Notes: generated by a model not told the origin, from the letters alone. Shown: positions 8,801 through 18,015, numbered from the stretch's first letter. The stretch is DNA of 64,000 nucleotides from Acinetobacter sp. ANC 4169 (GCF_002135355.1 NZ_NEGE01000015.1:1-64000), one strand, 5' to 3'. Numbers and translations are program-made.

Positions 8801-9793
8801 TTTGAACGGGTTGATCAGTATTTGCTGCCGTTCATTAAAGTGATTGATGAAAAAGGCCGGGTGATTGAAAAAGGCCGTGATTTGGCTGAACTTAAGGCGC
8901 GTTGCCGTACAGAAACGCATAGTCCGGTCAAACAGCTGAAAGGTGAGTTTAAAACCTTCCCTGACAATTTTACTTTTGAAGCCTCACAAAAAGTGACGGG
9001 TGTGGTGGTGAAGCAATATCAGGCTTTGGTACCAAGCAAATCTTTTGCAGAACTGGAAACTAAAGATGAATCTGGCGTGGTGATTCAAACCTTTAATGAT
9101 CAGGCAGAAGCCATTAAGCAGCATCGGGAAGGGGTGATTCATCTGGTGTATATGCAGCTGGGTGATTTGATTCGTCAACTGAAAAAACAGATTTCCAAAC
9201 CACTGGCTTTGGCCTATTCACCGCTTGGCGACAAGGCTCAACTGGAGCAAATGTTAGTTTATGCCACACTTCAGATGACAATAAATGATCTTCCTGTCAA
9301 TGCTGAAGAGTTTCAAAACTTGATTTTAAATGTAAAAAAATCTTTCCTAACGCATGGTCAAGTGGCATTATCTGTACTCAGTGATATTTATATCCAATGG
9401 CAGGATATTCGTCGGAAATTGTTGGTTTTAGACGATTCTATCTTTGGAAAAAATATTGATGACATTGAAGATCAGCTTGATTTGATGAGTCTTTCCAACT
9501 GTGTGTATGTGAAAACTTCGGACATCTGGCAGGAATTTCCACGCTATTTGAAGGCACTGGTCTTGCGTTTGGAGCGCTTGCCAAATAACCTACAAAGGGA
9601 CAATTCTGCCATTGATCAAGTTGACGCCTGGATGGAAAAATTGTTTAAGTTTAAAAATGACGCTCGCCTGAAGGAACTGTACTTTATGGTAGAAGAATTT
9701 CGCATTTCCTTGTTCTCACAGCCAATGAAAACAAAAATGCCGGTTTCTCCAACCAGATTGCAAAAAGTATGGCATCAGTTAGGCCTCAGTTAA
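5873..9793 (+). CDS. hrpA: ATP-dependent RNA helicase HrpA
   Basis: DEAH-box helicase of 1306 aa, the size of E. coli HrpA (1300), which helps to rescue stalled ribosomes in the cytoplasm. Walker A GETGSGKTTQ is near residue 83, followed by DEAH, the SAT motif and QRKGRCGR in the second RecA domain. The winged-helix and OB-fold parts follow, then the long HrpA-specific C terminus (DUF3418). The start is GTG at 5873 with AGGG upstream. About 26 residues between the second RecA domain and the KIGQQMAKMPIDPRLARM segment are encoded by an inserted palindromic repeat (7307-7383), with no loss of frame. Confidence 0.95.
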   Translation: MVSHLNVDQWVMARDRHRLNRLRKGKDASEAQYQELFEKSNHKVRERLSRVPNIKLNQDLPVTQYKDKLIEAIQQHQVIIVAGETGSGKTTQLPQIAMLAGRGLTGMIGHTQPRRLAARSVSQRIAEEVGEKLGESIGFKIRFNEQGSQDSIVRLMTDGILLAELANDRYLTKYDTIIIDEAHERSLNIDFIMGYLKQLLPKRRDLKVIITSATLDVNRFSNYFFDAPVFEVEGRSFPVELRYRPISEMSIGGSDDDEFDDFEENLPRAVVQAVEECFADAQQKGHPEHADILIFASTEQEIRELQETLQKHGPRHTEILPLYARLAIAEQQKIFSSGGGGRRIIIATNVAETALTVPNIRYVIDSGFARISRYSYRSRVQRLPIEAVSQAAANQRKGRCGRIAPGVCIRLYSEEDFQSRPEFTEPEIKRTNLASVILQMQSLNLGELESFDFIEPPDHRLVNDGRKLLIELGALSEKNPPKVIDEKQSVTSSPFSKGGTQGGLTKIGQQMAKMPIDPRLARMILGGAHFGVLNEVLIIVAALAVQDPRERPADKQMQADQKHALFKEGDSDFLFYIKLWETLQNNRASMNENKRRNFARQHFLSWLRLREWKKTHEQLSELAQGLKLSFNDKKASYENLHRALLTGLLSFIANKTDERNVFMAVRQQKARIFPASTLHKTNTPWVMAFEMVETSQVYLRTLAKIEPEWILLAARDLLKHHYFEPHWSKKAGVVNAYDQISLFGLIIEPKRLMNYEKVDQAAAHEIFLRDALTTGNLGITPPFLKHNLLKLEEVERVEDKLRRRDLVVDEETIYQFYASKVPQEVASRSSFEDWRATVEPQHPRYLFVEDDALWMNDRPTTQQFPDYLHNGALRLAASYRFDPSHDEDGATVKIPVQALPQVDENIWSWGIPGWREDLIEALLKSLPKDKRRNLVPIPDTARKLISRIDAVNLRQHIFSFLAFQLRGDQVSEKDFSFERVDQYLLPFIKVIDEKGRVIEKGRDLAELKARCRTETHSPVKQLKGEFKTFPDNFTFEASQKVTGVVVKQYQALVPSKSFAELETKDESGVVIQTFNDQAEAIKQHREGVIHLVYMQLGDLIRQLKKQISKPLALAYSPLGDKAQLEQMLVYATLQMTINDLPVNAEEFQNLILNVKKSFLTHGQVALSVLSDIYIQWQDIRRKLLVLDDSIFGKNIDDIEDQLDLMSLSNCVYVKTSDIWQEFPRYLKALVLRLERLPNNLQRDNSAIDQVDAWMEKLFKFKNDARLKELYFMVEEFRISLFSQPMKTKMPVSPTRLQKVWHQLGLS
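7307..7383. repeat. Palindromic repeat inserted in frame in hrpA
   Basis: A 77-bp element bounded by perfect 9-bp inverted ends, AATCCCCCT and AGGGGGATT. It contains an inner palindrome CCCCCTTTTCCAAAGGGGG. It encodes a Ser/Gly/Lys-rich linker (SSPFSKGGTQGGLTK) absent from other HrpA proteins I can recall, so it reads as a small mobile repeat (REP- or MITE-like). Confidence 0.7.
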
Positions 9794-9821
9794 CATAGCG
9801 TAAAATTAACAGGAGTTTTAC

Positions 9822-10931
9822 ATGGGCATTCGTATTACCGGTACTGGTCTTTATCACCCAGAAGAAGCCATTAGCAATGAAGAATTAGTGGCAAGTCTAA
9901 ATGCTTATGTGGAACAGTTTAACCACGACAATGCGGATAAAATCGCAGCCGGTGAAATTGAAGCACGTCGCGGTTCAAATGCAGAATTTATTGAAAAAGC
10001 TTCTGGTGTTAAAAGTCGCTATGTTGCTGAAAAATCAGGCATCCTAGATCCTAAACGTCTACATCCACGTTTACGTGAACGCAGCAATGACGAACTTTCT
10101 ATTCAAGCCGAATGGGGGGTAACTGCTGCTAAACAGGCGATGGAAAATGCCGGTGTAACAGCTGAAGATATCGATGTGGTGATTCTTTCATGTTCAAACA
10201 TCCAGCGTGCTTATCCTGCTGTAGCGATTGAAATTCAAACGGCTTTGGGTATTGAAGGCTATGCCTATGACATGAATGTTGCCTGTTCTGCTGCAACCTT
10301 TGGTTTAAAACAGGCCGCTGATGCAATCAAAACTGGCGCACGCCGTGTATTGTTGGTGAATGTCGAGATTACTTCGGGTCACACCGATTTCCGTTCACGT
10401 GATTGTCACTTTATTTTTGGTGATGTGGCTACAGCATCGATTATTGAGGATACGACCACTAAAACCGGTTTTGACATTTTAGATACGCATTTGTTTACCC
10501 AATTCTCAAACAACATTCGTAACAACTTCGGTTACTTAAACCGTAGCGAAGATGCAGTGGTTGATGACAAACTGTTCCGTCAAGACGGTCGTAAAGTCTT
10601 TAAAGAAGTGTGTCCACTGGTTGCGAAAATCATTACCAAGCAACTAGAGAAAAATGAAATTGCACCGACAGACGTTAAACGTTTCTGGTTGCACCAAGCC
10701 AATGCCAGCATGAATGACCTCATTTTAAAATATGTAGTCGGTAAAGATGCAGACCGTGCGCTTGTGCCTATTATTTTAGATGAATTTGCCAATACCTCTT
10801 CTGCAGGTGTGATCATTGCATTGCACCGTACAGCACATGAAGTGAATGATGGCGAGTACGGTGTACTTTGTTCATTCGGTGCAGGTTATTCTGTAGGTTC
10901 GGTTCTTGTACAAAAACACCTTGTTGCATAA
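9822..10931 (+). CDS. Beta-ketoacyl-ACP synthase III-like (FabH family)
   Basis: A thiolase-fold condensing enzyme. The active-site Cys lies in [12 protein letters not shown] (about residue 150), the catalytic His in WLHQANASM and the Asn in EFANTSSAG, so the FabH triad is complete. At 369 aa it is longer than E. coli FabH (317), with an insertion near residues 25-90, as in Pseudomonas PA3286-type enzymes that feed medium-chain acyl-CoA into fatty acid synthesis. AGGAG 9 nt upstream marks the start. The next gene, an acyltransferase, begins 11 bp later, suggesting an acyl-lipid operon. Substrate chain length is inferred only. Confidence 0.85.
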   Translation: MGIRITGTGLYHPEEAISNEELVASLNAYVEQFNHDNADKIAAGEIEARRGSNAEFIEKASGVKSRYVAEKSGILDPKRLHPRLRERSNDELSIQAEWGVTAAKQAMENAGVTAEDIDVVILSCSNIQRAYPAVAIEIQTALGIEGYAYDMNVACSAATFGLKQAADAIKTGARRVLLVNVEITSGHTDFRSRDCHFIFGDVATASIIEDTTTKTGFDILDTHLFTQFSNNIRNNFGYLNRSEDAVVDDKLFRQDGRKVFKEVCPLVAKIITKQLEKNEIAPTDVKRFWLHQANASMNDLILKYVVGKDADRALVPIILDEFANTSSAGVIIALHRTAHEVNDGEYGVLCSFGAGYSVGSVLVQKHLVA

Positions 10932-10942
10932 GGAACAATATA

Positions 10943-11701
10943 TTGCAGGTTGAGCATGATGCAAGATGGATCAAGCGTCTAAGTACCTTGTCCAGACTGT
11001 ATTTCACGCCAACCTTTTTAGGTGCTGAACATATATATGCCTCAAAACCTGCAATGTATGTCGGGAATCACACCCTGTATGGGGTGTTTGATTCACCAAT
11101 CCTGATCGATTATTTATATAATCATCATAAAGTGGCTGTGCTCAGTATTGCTGATCATGGTCATTTTTATTTGCCGGGCTGGCGTACTCTGTTTAAGAAA
11201 TTTGGTGCGGTCGATGGTGAAAAAGAATATATCCGTGCAGCGATGCGTCAAGGTTATTCTATTCTGGTCTTTCCCGGTGGCGGACGCGAGGTATTGAAAA
11301 GAAAAGGTGAGGCTTATCAGCTGATCTGGAAACAGCGTTACGGTTTCCTAAAACTGGCGCAAGAATTTAACTATGACATTGTTCCATTTGCAGCACTGGG
11401 CGGAGATGAAATCTTTGAACTGGGTTTTGATGCCAATCTGATTGTTGAAAGTCAATGGTTTCAGAAACTGCTCAAGGTTCCACAATTGGATAAACTGCTG
11501 AGACATGGCGATGTGATTCCATCATTGCCTAAACATATGATCCCAAAACGCTTGCCTTTTTATTTTCAGTTTATGCCACGGCAAAATTTAGCCCCTATTG
11601 AAAACATGCAACAATTACAGGATTTTCGTGATCAGATCCAGCAGCAAATCTATGCAGGATTAACACATTTAAAACAACAGCGTGACCATAAAAAGACTTG
11701 A
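10943..11701 (+). CDS. Lysophospholipid / diacylglycerol acyltransferase family protein
   Basis: A PlsC-superfamily acyltransferase of 252 aa. The acyl-binding block is GNHTLYGVFDSP, with the His and Asp spaced as in DGAT2-like members rather than the strict HX4D of PlsC. The second block FPGGGREVLKRKGEAY matches the FPGGxRE motif of the same group. The ORF can be extended upstream into the preceding synthase gene, but TTG at 10943 with AAGGAA 7 nt upstream gives a non-overlapping start (MQVEHDARW). The enzyme is probably attached to the inner membrane. Co-transcription with the FabH-like gene suggests a role in acyl-lipid or storage-lipid formation; the acceptor is unknown. Confidence 0.8.
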   Translation: MQVEHDARWIKRLSTLSRLYFTPTFLGAEHIYASKPAMYVGNHTLYGVFDSPILIDYLYNHHKVAVLSIADHGHFYLPGWRTLFKKFGAVDGEKEYIRAAMRQGYSILVFPGGGREVLKRKGEAYQLIWKQRYGFLKLAQEFNYDIVPFAALGGDEIFELGFDANLIVESQWFQKLLKVPQLDKLLRHGDVIPSLPKHMIPKRLPFYFQFMPRQNLAPIENMQQLQDFRDQIQQQIYAGLTHLKQQRDHKKT

Positions 11702-11862
11702 GCAGATTTAATTGATATTTATTTCCACAATTATAAATGGATGAATCAGTCATTAGACTTTAGGGATTCATCGAGCAGGTTTGATTAAATTCTAAAGTCG
11801 GCATACATTATCCTGATGAGATGATTATTTATCCGGGCTGCTAAGTTTAATTTGGGGCGAGT

Positions 11863-13869
11863 ATGGAACAGGAACGTTTAGTACCGCAATATCAAGGGAT
11901 TGCGAAACAGTTACTCAGAATTTCTAAAAGTTTAAATGATATTTTTCAAGATCAGCTGCATTTTGTGGGTGATCTGAATGCGCAAAATATGTTTCGCATT
12001 GATCAGGAGCGACATCGTGTACAAGTCGCCAATGGTTTATTTCAGCTGCAATTTCATGCACCACAGATGACTTCAAAAAGCATTTTGCATTGTGATTTTA
12101 CCTACCTGGGGCAGAAAGCTGAATTATTAGAAGAATTTATTCTGCATGACCTGTACTTTTTAACCAATGATTTAAAGCCGCAACATTCACTTTATTTGCG
12201 TCAAAAAGCCCAACAATTGCGACAGCTATTGCTAGATCAGATCTATCTATGGGTGCATGGCGCAGAGCGGGTGAGCGCTTATTTGAAAAATCTTTCATTG
12301 CTGGAAGCTGAAATTATTGATCAGCTGATGATGAAGGCCAATATTTATTCTTTTGCCGTTTTGACTGATTATGTGGTGAATAAAACGGCATTGCCTGAAG
12401 CAGTGATCCAGCTGTTGCAAGAGATCTGTTCTGTGCAAAGGGTTTATGGCGATGAATTTTTACCTATCCAGTCCTTAATGGAGGCGCTGGATGAGTTTTG
12501 TTTTAGCGCCGCGCAGTTTTTACCTGCGCCCATGTATCGCATTCTGGCGCTTTCATTTGAAGAGCGCTTTAACTTGCATGAGTTAATCGAACATCAAGAC
12601 GATATCCAGTTGCTCTATCGGCATGCGCAAGAACAACCGGCCTTACTTGGTTTTGTGCGTTTAATGCGGCGTGAACTTTGGCAGCGTGATGATTTACTTT
12701 CTAAGCAAAATTTTTTAGATACTTCGACTGTGGTCTGGCAAAAGAAAGTCGCAAAATTACCGTTATTTGATTATCCGCGTGCGGCAAACTGGCTGTTTAA
12801 ACAGTCTGCGGAGGTTCTGGACTGGCTGAGCCGCAATATTCAACAGAGCAGTGTGCGAGTGGCAGTCACGGCCCTCAGTTTTGTCGATAGCAGTCAGGTT
12901 CATCCACAAGTCATTTTAGCCACCTTGCAATATTTTCAGCATTGTTCCGCACGTATGTTTATTCATAGCTGCCACTATTTTGCCATGCAGGAAGCCTGGT
13001 TTGAACATGAAGATAATCAGAGCGTGGTGCTAAAAGGGCAAGATCAAGCGCTGGATGATCATCGCATTGCCATTAGTCCTTCCATTTTATATCTGGATGA
13101 ATGGATGGAATTTATGCGCAATGTCAGCAAAGGCAATGAACAAATCATTAAAAAAATCTATTTGCGCCTAAGTCGGGTGATGCAGGCCTATATGCTGCAT
13201 CTGCATAAAATCACCCAAGATTTTGGCAATGATTTAATGGCGTATATCCGGCCTGAAACCCATCAAAATCGTGAGTTTTATACGGTGTTGCAGCGCTATA
13301 AAATGCAGCTGGATGAGTTCCGGCAGGTGTTTTATTTGCGTGGTCGAAACATCCGGGTGTCTGTGTTTGATTCCTATGTGCGGGATTATCTGGTCGAATT
13401 TTTTAAGGATAATCAGTCTGTAGCGAAAAGTACCAGCTGGATCGGGTTTTATCATCAGGCGACGGATTGGCATAATCACATTCAAAAGCAGGAAATTATC
13501 AGCCAGCTCAAGAAAAATTATGCACTTGTAGTATGGTCACCGGTGATGCCAGAAAAAATCATGCACTTTTCCAGCTGGAGCTTTGAAGAGCTGGCAGATC
13601 TGGATCGCATTATTCAGGAATCACAAAGGTGTCAGAATTGTCTGGCGGCAAGCTATGCACAGCGAATTATTGAAAGGGAATATGTGGCTTTTCATATGGT
13701 CTCGCAAACCGGCAAGCTGCATATGACTTTAGGCTGTTACCTGCGGGATGGTCAATTGATCTATGACCAGCTGGAATATCCGCATAATAAAAAAACCGAA
13801 TATCTTTTTGTAAATATCGCGCTGCAATTTATCTCCTGGTTAAACACCGAGTTTGCGCCGTTTAAGTGA
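11863..13869 (+). CDS. Large uncharacterised protein, possible PcfJ-like C terminus
   Basis: A soluble 668-aa protein rich in Gln, Leu and aromatic residues, with no signal peptide or membrane helix. Most of it is not recognised. The last 90 residues hold CQNCLAASYAQRI (near 586), then a strand pattern KLHMTLGCYL and a Gln/Asn-containing end before FISWLN. That resembles the C-terminal part of PcfJ-like proteins (PF14284), which have a Cys-x-x-Ser-Tyr segment followed by two strands and a QxxGxxN region. PcfJ-like proteins come from conjugative plasmids and many chromosomes and have no firm function. The gene stands 161 bp after the acyltransferase and 88 bp before a PIF1-like helicase. Confidence 0.6.
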   Translation: MEQERLVPQYQGIAKQLLRISKSLNDIFQDQLHFVGDLNAQNMFRIDQERHRVQVANGLFQLQFHAPQMTSKSILHCDFTYLGQKAELLEEFILHDLYFLTNDLKPQHSLYLRQKAQQLRQLLLDQIYLWVHGAERVSAYLKNLSLLEAEIIDQLMMKANIYSFAVLTDYVVNKTALPEAVIQLLQEICSVQRVYGDEFLPIQSLMEALDEFCFSAAQFLPAPMYRILALSFEERFNLHELIEHQDDIQLLYRHAQEQPALLGFVRLMRRELWQRDDLLSKQNFLDTSTVVWQKKVAKLPLFDYPRAANWLFKQSAEVLDWLSRNIQQSSVRVAVTALSFVDSSQVHPQVILATLQYFQHCSARMFIHSCHYFAMQEAWFEHEDNQSVVLKGQDQALDDHRIAISPSILYLDEWMEFMRNVSKGNEQIIKKIYLRLSRVMQAYMLHLHKITQDFGNDLMAYIRPETHQNREFYTVLQRYKMQLDEFRQVFYLRGRNIRVSVFDSYVRDYLVEFFKDNQSVAKSTSWIGFYHQATDWHNHIQKQEIISQLKKNYALVVWSPVMPEKIMHFSSWSFEELADLDRIIQESQRCQNCLAASYAQRIIEREYVAFHMVSQTGKLHMTLGCYLRDGQLIYDQLEYPHNKKTEYLFVNIALQFISWLNTEFAPFK

Positions 13870-13957
13870 CAGTGGCTGTCGCTAAACTTTTTTCTGGGCT
13901 TAACTTTTAGGGAAAAAATCGGTAGGCTATAGCCGTTAATTTACGGTTATAGGTCTT

Positions 13958-15673
13958 ATGAAACAAGAAACTGCACTCAAGCTTTTAAAAGCAGGCGAAA
14001 ATGTCTTTTTAACAGGTTCGGCTGGTGCAGGGAAAACCTATACACTCAATCAGTACATCAATTATCTGAAAGCGCGTAAAGTACCGGTTGCCATTACCGC
14101 ATCCACAGGCATTGCTGCAACGCATATGAATGGCATGACCATTCATACCTGGGCCGGAATTGGCATCAAGGATTTTCTGGCAGATGCCGACCTGAAAAAC
14201 ATGAAGGAACGCAAATACCTAAAAGAGCATTTGGAAAATGCCCAGGTACTGATTATTGATGAAATTTCCATGCTGCATGCCAAGCAGCTCAATCTGGTCA
14301 ATCAGGTTTTAAAATATTTCAAAGAAAGCGATGAAGCTTTTGGCGGGATTCAGGTGATTGTTGCAGGTGACTTTTTCCAGTTACCGCCGGTAGGTAAAAA
14401 TGATGAACGCAACCGTGACAAATTCTGCTTTATGTCGGATGCCTGGGTTGAGGCAAAATTTCGGGTCTGTTATCTGACCGAGCAACACCGTCAGGGCAAT
14501 GACTATTTAAATGACATCTTGAATGCTATTCGTAGCCAGAGCATTAGCGCTGAGCATCTTCAGGCTTTGGAACAGACCCGGCATCAGGATATTGGTGAAA
14601 CCTTTACCCGTCTATATACCCACAATATGGATGTGGATAGCATCAACTTTAAGCATCTGAATGCCATTGATGCAGATGGGCGTCAATTTGATGCGGTGTG
14701 TGATGGTAATGACAAGCTGATTGAAACTTTGAAATCTTCAGTTCGTGCGCCTGAAAATCTGACTCTAAAGAAAAATGCCAAAGTGATGTTTGTGAAAAAC
14801 AACTTTGATATGGGCTATATCAACGGCAGTTTGGGTGAGGTGATTGGCTTTGAAGAAGATGATGAACACGGCATTTTGCCAAAAGTAAAATTGACCGATG
14901 GTACGGTACTGGTGGTTGAGCCTGAAACCTGGTCGGTCGATAACGATGCCGGAAAAACCATTGCCAGCTTTCAGCAAATTCCGTTACGCCTGGCGTGGGC
15001 CATTACCATTCATAAGTCACAAGGCATGACGCTGGAAGCAGCTGAAATCAACCTGGCGCATACCTTTGAGAAAGGTCAGGGCTATGTGGCATTATCCCGT
15101 TTAAAAGCTTTAGCGGGATTAAAGTTGCTCGGGATGAATGAACAGGCCTTGGAGCTGGATAGTTTGTCTATTAAGGCTGATCGCCGTTTTCAGGAATTGT
15201 CAGAAGAGGCGGAAAATCACTTTGCGCTGATCGATTTAAGTCCGCAGCATAAGGCCTTTATCCGTCATTGTGGCGGTACCCTGAATGAAACCGAAATTCA
15301 GCGCAATGAAAAGAAAATTGCCAAGAGTGGCGGTAAAACCAATTATGCCACTGCCACACTGGATGAAACCCGGGAACTGTTTGAAGAAGGCTATGAAATT
15401 CAGGATATTGCCGTAGAGCGTGGGTTAACACCAGCGACCATTATCAATCATTTGGCCAAACTGCATAAAGAGCAAGGTCTGGATATTTCGGTGGCTCATC
15501 CGGGCGATGAGGTGGTGGAACAGGTACGTAAAATCTATAAGCGTTTAATGAAACGACAAAGTCCTGAACATTTTAGTGAGGATGGTGTGATTAAGCTGCG
15601 TCCGATTGTTGAGGCGACCAGTCCGCGTATGGGCTATGACCAGGTACGCTTGGCGCTACTTTTTGTTGAATAA
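13958..15673 (+). CDS. PIF1-like DNA helicase with C-terminal helix-turn-helix
   Basis: Superfamily 1B helicase of 571 aa. Walker A GSAGAGKT is at about residues 20-27, Walker B IIDEISML near 105, and the PIF1 signature GDFFQLPPVG near 143. The C-terminal RecA motifs are AWAITIHKSQGMTLE and YVALSR (about 350-385). After residue 460 a separate segment, DIAVERGLTPATIINHL, looks like a helix-turn-helix of the kind attached to bacterial RecQ and PIF1-like helicases. It probably unwinds DNA with 5'-3' polarity; the biological job is not known. No operon partner is certain. Confidence 0.85.
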   Translation: MKQETALKLLKAGENVFLTGSAGAGKTYTLNQYINYLKARKVPVAITASTGIAATHMNGMTIHTWAGIGIKDFLADADLKNMKERKYLKEHLENAQVLIIDEISMLHAKQLNLVNQVLKYFKESDEAFGGIQVIVAGDFFQLPPVGKNDERNRDKFCFMSDAWVEAKFRVCYLTEQHRQGNDYLNDILNAIRSQSISAEHLQALEQTRHQDIGETFTRLYTHNMDVDSINFKHLNAIDADGRQFDAVCDGNDKLIETLKSSVRAPENLTLKKNAKVMFVKNNFDMGYINGSLGEVIGFEEDDEHGILPKVKLTDGTVLVVEPETWSVDNDAGKTIASFQQIPLRLAWAITIHKSQGMTLEAAEINLAHTFEKGQGYVALSRLKALAGLKLLGMNEQALELDSLSIKADRRFQELSEEAENHFALIDLSPQHKAFIRHCGGTLNETEIQRNEKKIAKSGGKTNYATATLDETRELFEEGYEIQDIAVERGLTPATIINHLAKLHKEQGLDISVAHPGDEVVEQVRKIYKRLMKRQSPEHFSEDGVIKLRPIVEATSPRMGYDQVRLALLFVE

Positions 15674-15795
15674 TTTTTTGGATAAATTAAAGTAATGCTA
15701 AATTAGTGAGTGACAAATACACTATGATTTGTCACTCATTACAACTTTGCAAACTTGGGTTAAACTACAGCCTTTAAATTATAATATGCACGGCT

Positions 15796-16779
15796 ATGGT
15801 CTTTACCACGTGGTACACGCTAAGAAAATTCGTTTATAACAATTTACATAATGAAGACTACGAAACAAAATTTAGTCGTGCGATTAACTATTTTTTAATT
15901 TTACTGATTATTGGTAATGCGGCAGCAGTGCTATTGGAGTCGGTAAATGACATTTACCAATCCTATTCAGTGTTTTTCGATTTTTTTGAATACTTCTCGA
16001 TCCTGATTTTTTCGATTGAATATTTGCTCCGCTTTTGGTCAATTGCTGAAGACAATCCATTTCACAGTGCATGGAACAATCGCCTGCATTGGCTGAAAAG
16101 TGGGGCAGCACTCATTGATTTACTGGCCATATTACCGGCTTATATCAATTTCTGGGTACCTATTGATTTACGCTTCCTGAGAATTTTACGGCTCATAAGA
16201 TTATTAAAATTGACCCGCTATTTTGTTTCTTTGCAAATTCTATTACGCGTGATTGAACGAGAAAAAGGCTCTTTTCAGGCAGTCATTTTTATTTTAAGCA
16301 TTATGATTATGATGGCTGCAGCCAGTATTTATGTGGTGGAGAGCCAAGCTCAGCCAGAGGTATTTACTTCAATTCCTGCCTCAATGTGGTGGGCGGTGGT
16401 GACCTTGACTACTGTGGGTTATGGTGATGTTACGCCTATCACGCCTTTAGGGCGGTTTTTGGGTGCATTAATTACCATTTTAGGTGTCGGGCTGGCAGCT
16501 TTACCTGCAGGTATTTTGGCAACCGGTCTGACGCATGAACTGGAACAGCGTAAGCAGAACCTGGAGTTAAAATTTAGGGAGTTATTGCAGAGTTCTGAAA
16601 TTGATTTATTGAGTGATCACGAGAAAATAGAAACAATCCGTAAAGAGGTAGGACTCACTTCCGATCAAACCCGCGATATTATTTTCCAATTACTACGTGA
16701 ACAACGAGAAGATGCATTGAAGCAAGAGCGCGAGCAATATGCGTATTGTCCACATTGTGGGAAAAAATTACCCGATTAA
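15796..16779 (+). CDS. Voltage-gated-type potassium channel / ion transporter
   Basis: Inner-membrane protein of 327 aa with six transmembrane helices. The S4-like helix holds regularly spaced arginines in LRFLRILRLIRLLKLTRY (about 135-152), and the pore loop carries the K+ selectivity filter TTVGYGDV (about 213). A coiled-coil cytoplasmic tail follows and ends with CPHCGKKLPD, half of a zinc ribbon that could bind a metal between subunits. The layout matches bacterial Kv channels such as KvAP or the E. coli Kch class. The start ATG at 15796 is taken as the first in frame after a non-coding stretch. Confidence 0.88.
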   Translation: MVFTTWYTLRKFVYNNLHNEDYETKFSRAINYFLILLIIGNAAAVLLESVNDIYQSYSVFFDFFEYFSILIFSIEYLLRFWSIAEDNPFHSAWNNRLHWLKSGAALIDLLAILPAYINFWVPIDLRFLRILRLIRLLKLTRYFVSLQILLRVIEREKGSFQAVIFILSIMIMMAAASIYVVESQAQPEVFTSIPASMWWAVVTLTTVGYGDVTPITPLGRFLGALITILGVGLAALPAGILATGLTHELEQRKQNLELKFRELLQSSEIDLLSDHEKIETIRKEVGLTSDQTRDIIFQLLREQREDALKQEREQYAYCPHCGKKLPD

Positions 16780-17086
16780 GAGTATCGCTAATAATGCTTA
16801 AACACTTCCATGAAATTGCTGATCAAGCCTGTGGTTAAGGATAGATTATTTCTAATAATTCCTTACTGAATGGCTGTGTCCATGACGGATTTGAATGTCT
16901 ATGTTGCTGCGAGCACGAGCAAGAATATGGGCGAATGTAAAGTCTCATAACAATTATCACTTTGAGCCGGAAAAATAATTTGTTATGTTGTTTCTGAATA
17001 ACAATAATCTGGATCAGTTTGAAAAGTGAAAAAAACAGGATGATTTTTTCACTGACTTAAAATAATAAAAACTCAAAGGAAAATAT
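16780..17086. other. Gene-less stretch before the small repeat protein
   Basis: No open frame of coding quality and no clear terminator or repeat was seen. The last 60 bp hold the probable leader of the next gene, ending with AAAGGAAAATAT before its ATG. Confidence 0.5.
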
Positions 17087-17449
17087 ATGAAACAGTATCA
17101 AAGAGCAGCGCTTGCCTTAGTGGTGGCCAAGCTGGAATTTGGCAATCATAAATCGAATATTTATGATTATAATGAAAGTGCATACCCTCAAATCAGCGGT
17201 AATGTAAATGCACAAGAAGCAAAACTGTATGATTACCAGCGATCAGCGGTTTTTGAGGGACGCAACACCGGTCGGGAATTTAACCTCTACGATTATGGTC
17301 ATAGCGAATTTATCAGTTTAAAAAAGAAAGGCATAAAAAAATACGAAGGTTATCATTATGGTAACTCAAGTTATTACGAAATCACCATTTCAGGCTCGAC
17401 CATCAGTCTGTATGACTTTAGTACTGGACAATATTATAACTTTAGCTAG
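17087..17449 (+). CDS. Small YDY-repeat protein of unknown function
   Basis: A 120-aa protein with an imperfect repeat of about 22 residues centred on YDY: IYDYNES, LYDYQRS, LYDYGHS, HYGNSSYY and LYDFSTGQYY. Each unit looks like a beta hairpin, so the chain may form a small repetitive beta structure. There is no signal peptide: the N terminus, MKQYQRAALALVVAKLEFG, is amphipathic rather than a cleavable signal. AAAGGAAA upstream is a good ribosome binding site. I do not recognise a named family. It stands alone, transcribed toward the metE relic. Confidence 0.7.
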   Translation: MKQYQRAALALVVAKLEFGNHKSNIYDYNESAYPQISGNVNAQEAKLYDYQRSAVFEGRNTGREFNLYDYGHSEFISLKKKGIKKYEGYHYGNSSYYEITISGSTISLYDFSTGQYYNFS

Positions 17450-17544
17450 TTCATCATGAATTTGATGATAAAAAAATAGCCTTTATAAAGGAGCTATCTT
17501 TACTTTACTCTTTTTTTTGAAAATCTATGGTTCCTTTCTATAGA

Positions 17545-17926
17545 TTATGCTGCTTCAGCTTCCAGTTCTTTAGGCACTTCTTTGACCATTTTAACCAAAG
17601 TTGCCGGCGCCGTTTTAGTTTCCGTCCATCTACGAATTTTAAAGAGCTTTTATATACACTAATGTCAGCATCATCTGAACAACATTCACAAGTATATTTT
17701 TAAACCTACCGCATGCGTCACAATACGACCATAAAAATTCACCCACAGCGATTAAAGGTAGATCAGTTTCCGATTTGAGACTGCCAATTTGACGCTTCAA
17801 CTGCTTGTACTTTAGCCAAAAAATCCGCTGGTGTGGTTTTGCCTTTCCAGTAACTTTCCTGAGCAAATTTAAGTTCACATTTTGTCCCAATACGTGGATA
17901 GCCAAGAATGTGAGAAGTAATTGTCA
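17545..17926 (-). pseudogene. metE: metE relic (cobalamin-independent methionine synthase)
   Basis: From the ATG at 17926, preceded by TAGGA, the translation [16 protein letters not shown] followed by [13 protein letters not shown] is a clear MetE N terminus. It meets a stop after 54 codons. The homology then continues in another frame ([13 protein letters not shown]) and a third (YGRIVTHAVG). Close to the end, at about 17545-17640, a final block RRWTETKTAPATLVKMV matches the MetE C terminus and ends in a normal stop codon. Only about 380 bp of some 2.3 kb remain, so a large internal deletion and several frameshifts have occurred. Its usual divergent regulator metR is intact next to it. Confidence 0.8.
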
Positions 17927-18015
17927 TAATTTTTTCCTACAGGGAGATCGCTTTCGTTGAAAACATCATCGAATAAAACCAAACATGAAACAGACTAATT
18001 AAATTTATGGTATAG

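Noticed and set aside
15806..15815. Palindrome TACCACGTGGTA at the start of the K+ channel gene
   Set aside because: It is coding sequence and lacks the outer bases of a parS or a known operator.
17639..17905. 88-aa open frame on the minus strand
   Set aside because: It is a frame of the metE relic running across a frameshift, not an independent gene.
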